Source of the DNA: DATAQC01 sp046263055
Lineage (GTDB): Bacteria > Actinomycetota > Acidimicrobiia > Acidimicrobiales > AC-14
Assembly: GCA_046263055.1 (NCBI GenBank)
Contig: JBHELO010000017.1
Span: 1-41,262 of the forward strand
Reading direction: 5' to 3'
DNA: 41,262 nucleotides
Positions within the stretch are counted from its first letter, which is position 1. Every line of letters starts with the position of its first letter. A program made the position numbers and the translations under genes. Below, one piece after another: positions 39,580-41,262 of this stretch. Under the pieces are notes generated by a model, which saw nothing but the letters and a program-made list of their open reading frames with translations, made no database searches and was not told where the DNA came from.

Positions 39580-40242
39580 ATGCGTGAGCACCAACACGGC
39601 GAGCACCAACACGGCGAGGAGCGGTTCGGAGCGGCGGGTCAGGCCGCGGAGTGGGACGCGAGGTACGCCGAGCGCGACGGGGCGATGTGGAGCGGGCGAC
39701 CGAACGGGCGGCTCGTCGCCGAGATCGGGGACCTCACGCCGGGCAGGGCACTAGAGGTCGGCTGTGGCGAGGGCGCCGACGCGATCTGGCTCGCTCGGCG
39801 CGGCTGGACCGTCACCGCGATCGACATCGCCGATCTGGCCGTCCGCCGGGCGCGACAGGCGGCCCAGGTGGCCGGCGCCGCCGTCGAGTGGGTCTGCGGA
39901 GATGCCCTCCAGCCACCGTTCCCGGCCCGTTCGTTCGACCTCCTGTCGATGCAGTACCCGGCACTGCCAAAGACCGCCGGCGAGGCCGCGGTGCGCACAT
40001 TGCTCGACACCCTCCGGCTTGGCGCGTTGCTGCTCGCCGTCTACCACGACCTCGGCGACGAGCACCGCGAGCACATGAGGTCGAAGGGTGTCGATCCCGC
40101 GGACTACGTCGGGGCCGACGACCTCGCCCGGCTGCTCGGCGACCACTTTACGGTCGAGCGGCACGCGGTCGAGCCGCGCATCGACCCGCCGCCCGACACC
40201 CCCCACGTGGCCGACGTCGTTCTGAGGGCCCGACGTCGCTAA
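39580..40242 (+). CDS. Class I SAM-dependent methyltransferase
   Basis: 220 residues from the ATG at 39580; an upstream GTG at 39550 is less likely because the -10 lies between them. The Rossmann methyltransferase motifs are clear: motif I LEVGCGEGADAIWLA, motif II acidic residue in VTAIDIADLAV and a motif IV-like region SFDLLSMQYPAL. It resembles TehB-type or small-molecule methyltransferases; the substrate is unknown. The N-terminus carries a perfect duplication EHQHG-EHQHG (15-bp DNA repeat, 39586-39615), which could bind metal. Confidence 0.88.
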   Translation: MREHQHGEHQHGEERFGAAGQAAEWDARYAERDGAMWSGRPNGRLVAEIGDLTPGRALEVGCGEGADAIWLARRGWTVTAIDIADLAVRRARQAAQVAGAAVEWVCGDALQPPFPARSFDLLSMQYPALPKTAGEAAVRTLLDTLRLGALLLAVYHDLGDEHREHMRSKGVDPADYVGADDLARLLGDHFTVERHAVEPRIDPPPDTPHVADVVLRARRR

Positions 40243-40314
40243 CACGCCGGCCCCCCCGACGACGGGGTCGAGGAGGGCCCCTCGAGGTCCCACGACAACC
40301 GTCTGGGAGGGTTG

Positions 40315-40328
40315 ACCACGGCCGTGGT
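40315..40328. promoter_or_regulatory. 14-bp palindrome overlapping a possible -35
   Basis: ACCACGGCCGTGGT is a perfect palindrome. It overlaps TTGACC (40312-40317), which is followed after 17 nt by GATCCT (40335-40340), an imperfect -10. It lies in the 200-bp gap before the CmcI-like gene and could be an operator of a longer-leader promoter. Confidence 0.4.
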
Positions 40329-40428
40329 GGTCACGATCCTGCGAGGGGCTCCGGGAGATGCGCTGCGCAGTCGTTGCCGCCCCACCGTCCTGACGGCCGT
40401 GTGCGCAGGCCCTCGGGCCTGGTGGCAG

Positions 40429-40434
40429 TAGGTT
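40429..40434 (+). promoter_or_regulatory. Leaderless-type -10 of the CmcI-like gene
   Basis: TAGGTT ends 8 nt before the GTG at 40443, the same spacing as murJ. Confidence 0.45.
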
Positions 40435-40442
40435 GCGTTGCC

Positions 40443-41262
40443 GTGCCGGCGATCCAGGCGGAGCAGGTTCCCGCCGTGCCCCCCGGCCGCTCGGGGGGGC
40501 GGGCCAAGCTGGCCAAGATGTTGCGGATGGGGCTCGGCGAGGTACGGGCCGGCGACTTCTCCCGCTTGGGCATCTACTACCGCCGCTGCGTGCGCCCGGG
40601 CCGGTTGCGCCGGGTGGTCCGGAGCTACCGCAGGCGGTTCCGCATGACCCTGCGGGCCTGGCTCGACTACCACCAGTCGGACGTGGTGTTCGAAGGGTGC
40701 TCGTGGATGGGCGTGCCGGTGTGGAAGAACCCCCTCGACGCCTGGATCTACCAGGAGATCGTCCATGAAGTCCGCCCCGACGTCATCGTCGAGCTGGGCA
40801 GCGCGGCCGGGGGCAGCGCCCTGTACCTGGCCCATCTCCTGGAGCTGTTGGGCCATGGAACGGTGGTCTCCGTGGACGTCGACCGCAGCACGTTCGTGGC
40901 CGAGCACGAGCGCCTGGTGACGGTGACCGGGCCCAGCTCGGCGCCGGAGACGGTGGCCCGGGTGGCCGAGCTGTGCCGGGGCAAGCGGGCCCTGGTGATC
41001 CACGACGCCGACCACACCAAGGAGCAGGTGCTCGTGGACCTGCGGTGCTACGCGCCGTTCGTCGGCGTCGGCAGCTACCTCATCGTGGAGGACGGGATCG
41101 TCGACCTGTTCCGCCCCTGGGAGCGCCTGGGCGTCACCTACGAAGGCCCGCTGGGAGCCACCGAGGAGTTCCTGCGCACGACCGACGAGTTCGAGGTCGA
41201 CAGCGGGCGCGAGCGCTACGTCCTCACCGCCAACCCCCGAGGTTTCCTGCGCCGAGCGCGAT
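40443..41262 (+). CDS. CmcI-like (cephalosporin hydroxylase family) SAM-dependent methyltransferase, 3' truncated
   Basis: At least 273 residues, open to the window edge. The GTG at 40443 is preferred from the -10 spacing; a GTG at 40476 is also in frame. The Rossmann domain shows VIVELGSAAGGSALYLAHLL (SAM site), VSVDVDRSTF, LVIHDADHTKEQVLVDLRCY and YLIVEDGIVD. These match the CmcI / rhamnosyl O-methyltransferase family (PF04989-type), whose members methylate antibiotics or cell-wall glycolipid sugars with a divalent metal. An upstream basic segment (RRVVRSYRRRFR) is unusual. The C-terminus is missing. Confidence 0.85.
   Translation, partial: MPAIQAEQVPAVPPGRSGGRAKLAKMLRMGLGEVRAGDFSRLGIYYRRCVRPGRLRRVVRSYRRRFRMTLRAWLDYHQSDVVFEGCSWMGVPVWKNPLDAWIYQEIVHEVRPDVIVELGSAAGGSALYLAHLLELLGHGTVVSVDVDRSTFVAEHERLVTVTGPSSAPETVARVAELCRGKRALVIHDADHTKEQVLVDLRCYAPFVGVGSYLIVEDGIVDLFRPWERLGVTYEGPLGATEEFLRTTDEFEVDSGRERYVLTANPRGFLRRAR

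Noticed and set aside
1..41262. CRISPR arrays, tRNA/rRNA genes, insertion sequences, prophage
   Set aside because: No regularly spaced short repeats, no tRNA-like folds or rRNA sequence noticed by eye, and no transposase, integrase or phage structural gene in any frame with family motifs.

Overview
The window is very GC-rich DNA with dense coding, many GTG/TTG starts and strong third-position G/C bias. Together with the gene content (L,D-transpeptidase, MurJ, RsbW-like kinase, LuxR-type response regulator, UfaA1/CmaA-type cyclopropane synthase, CmcI-like protein) this points to an actinobacterium, perhaps an Acidimicrobiia-like lineage; the lineage is inference. I see no rRNA, tRNA, CRISPR array, transposase or phage gene.

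Layout. 1-1.4 kb: tail of an Ig-like (He_PIG) protein, a cupredoxin-like protein and a NarL/FixJ regulator. 1.5-5.5 kb (minus): a secreted SBBP/FG-GAP propeller protein and a membrane-anchored Ig-like protein. 5.7-18.1 kb (plus): a giant kelch/IPT/DUF11 surface protein, then a probable operon of an FtsH-like protease with THREE tandem AAA+ modules, a membrane-anchored family 5 solute-binding-like protein and a membrane-anchored BNR/Asp-box propeller. 18.2-21.1 kb: DUF1622 protein, conserved hypothetical, hemerythrin, lipoprotein and anti-sigma kinase. 21.3-24.2 kb: MurJ and an L,D-transpeptidase. 24.2-26.7 kb: an uncharacterised gene divergent from a second, minimal FtsH with a single membrane helix. 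27-29.5 kb: nicotinamidase, small membrane protein and DHA2-type exporter. 29.8-33.9 kb: zinc module (Zur-like regulator converging on znuA-znuC-znuB-znuB, with a Zur-box-like palindrome). 33.9-41.3 kb: a DUF4177-like protein with a histone-like tail, an animal-type haem peroxidase, a cyclopropane synthase, a DedA-like protein, a DUF1801 protein, a methyltransferase and a 3'-truncated CmcI-like gene.

The most unusual object is the triple-AAA FtsH (11231-14800). Its extracytoplasmic domain, two membrane helices and M41 zinc site look intact. Module 2 has lost the Walker B glutamate and the sensor-1 asparagine, and only module 1 keeps an aromatic pore loop. The two downstream genes encode extracytoplasmic membrane-tethered proteins, so an envelope protein-turnover or peptide-capture system is a reasonable hypothesis, not a demonstrated one.

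A second theme is transcription and translation start architecture. Eight starts are preceded by TAnnnT ending 6-8 nt before the start codon, the geometry of leaderless mRNAs. In three of these (L,D-transpeptidase, exporter, Zur) the leaderless start opens a tiny ORF whose stop overlaps the start of the main gene. The cyclopropane synthase has a similar stop-start overlap behind a longer leader ORF, but without exact leaderless spacing.
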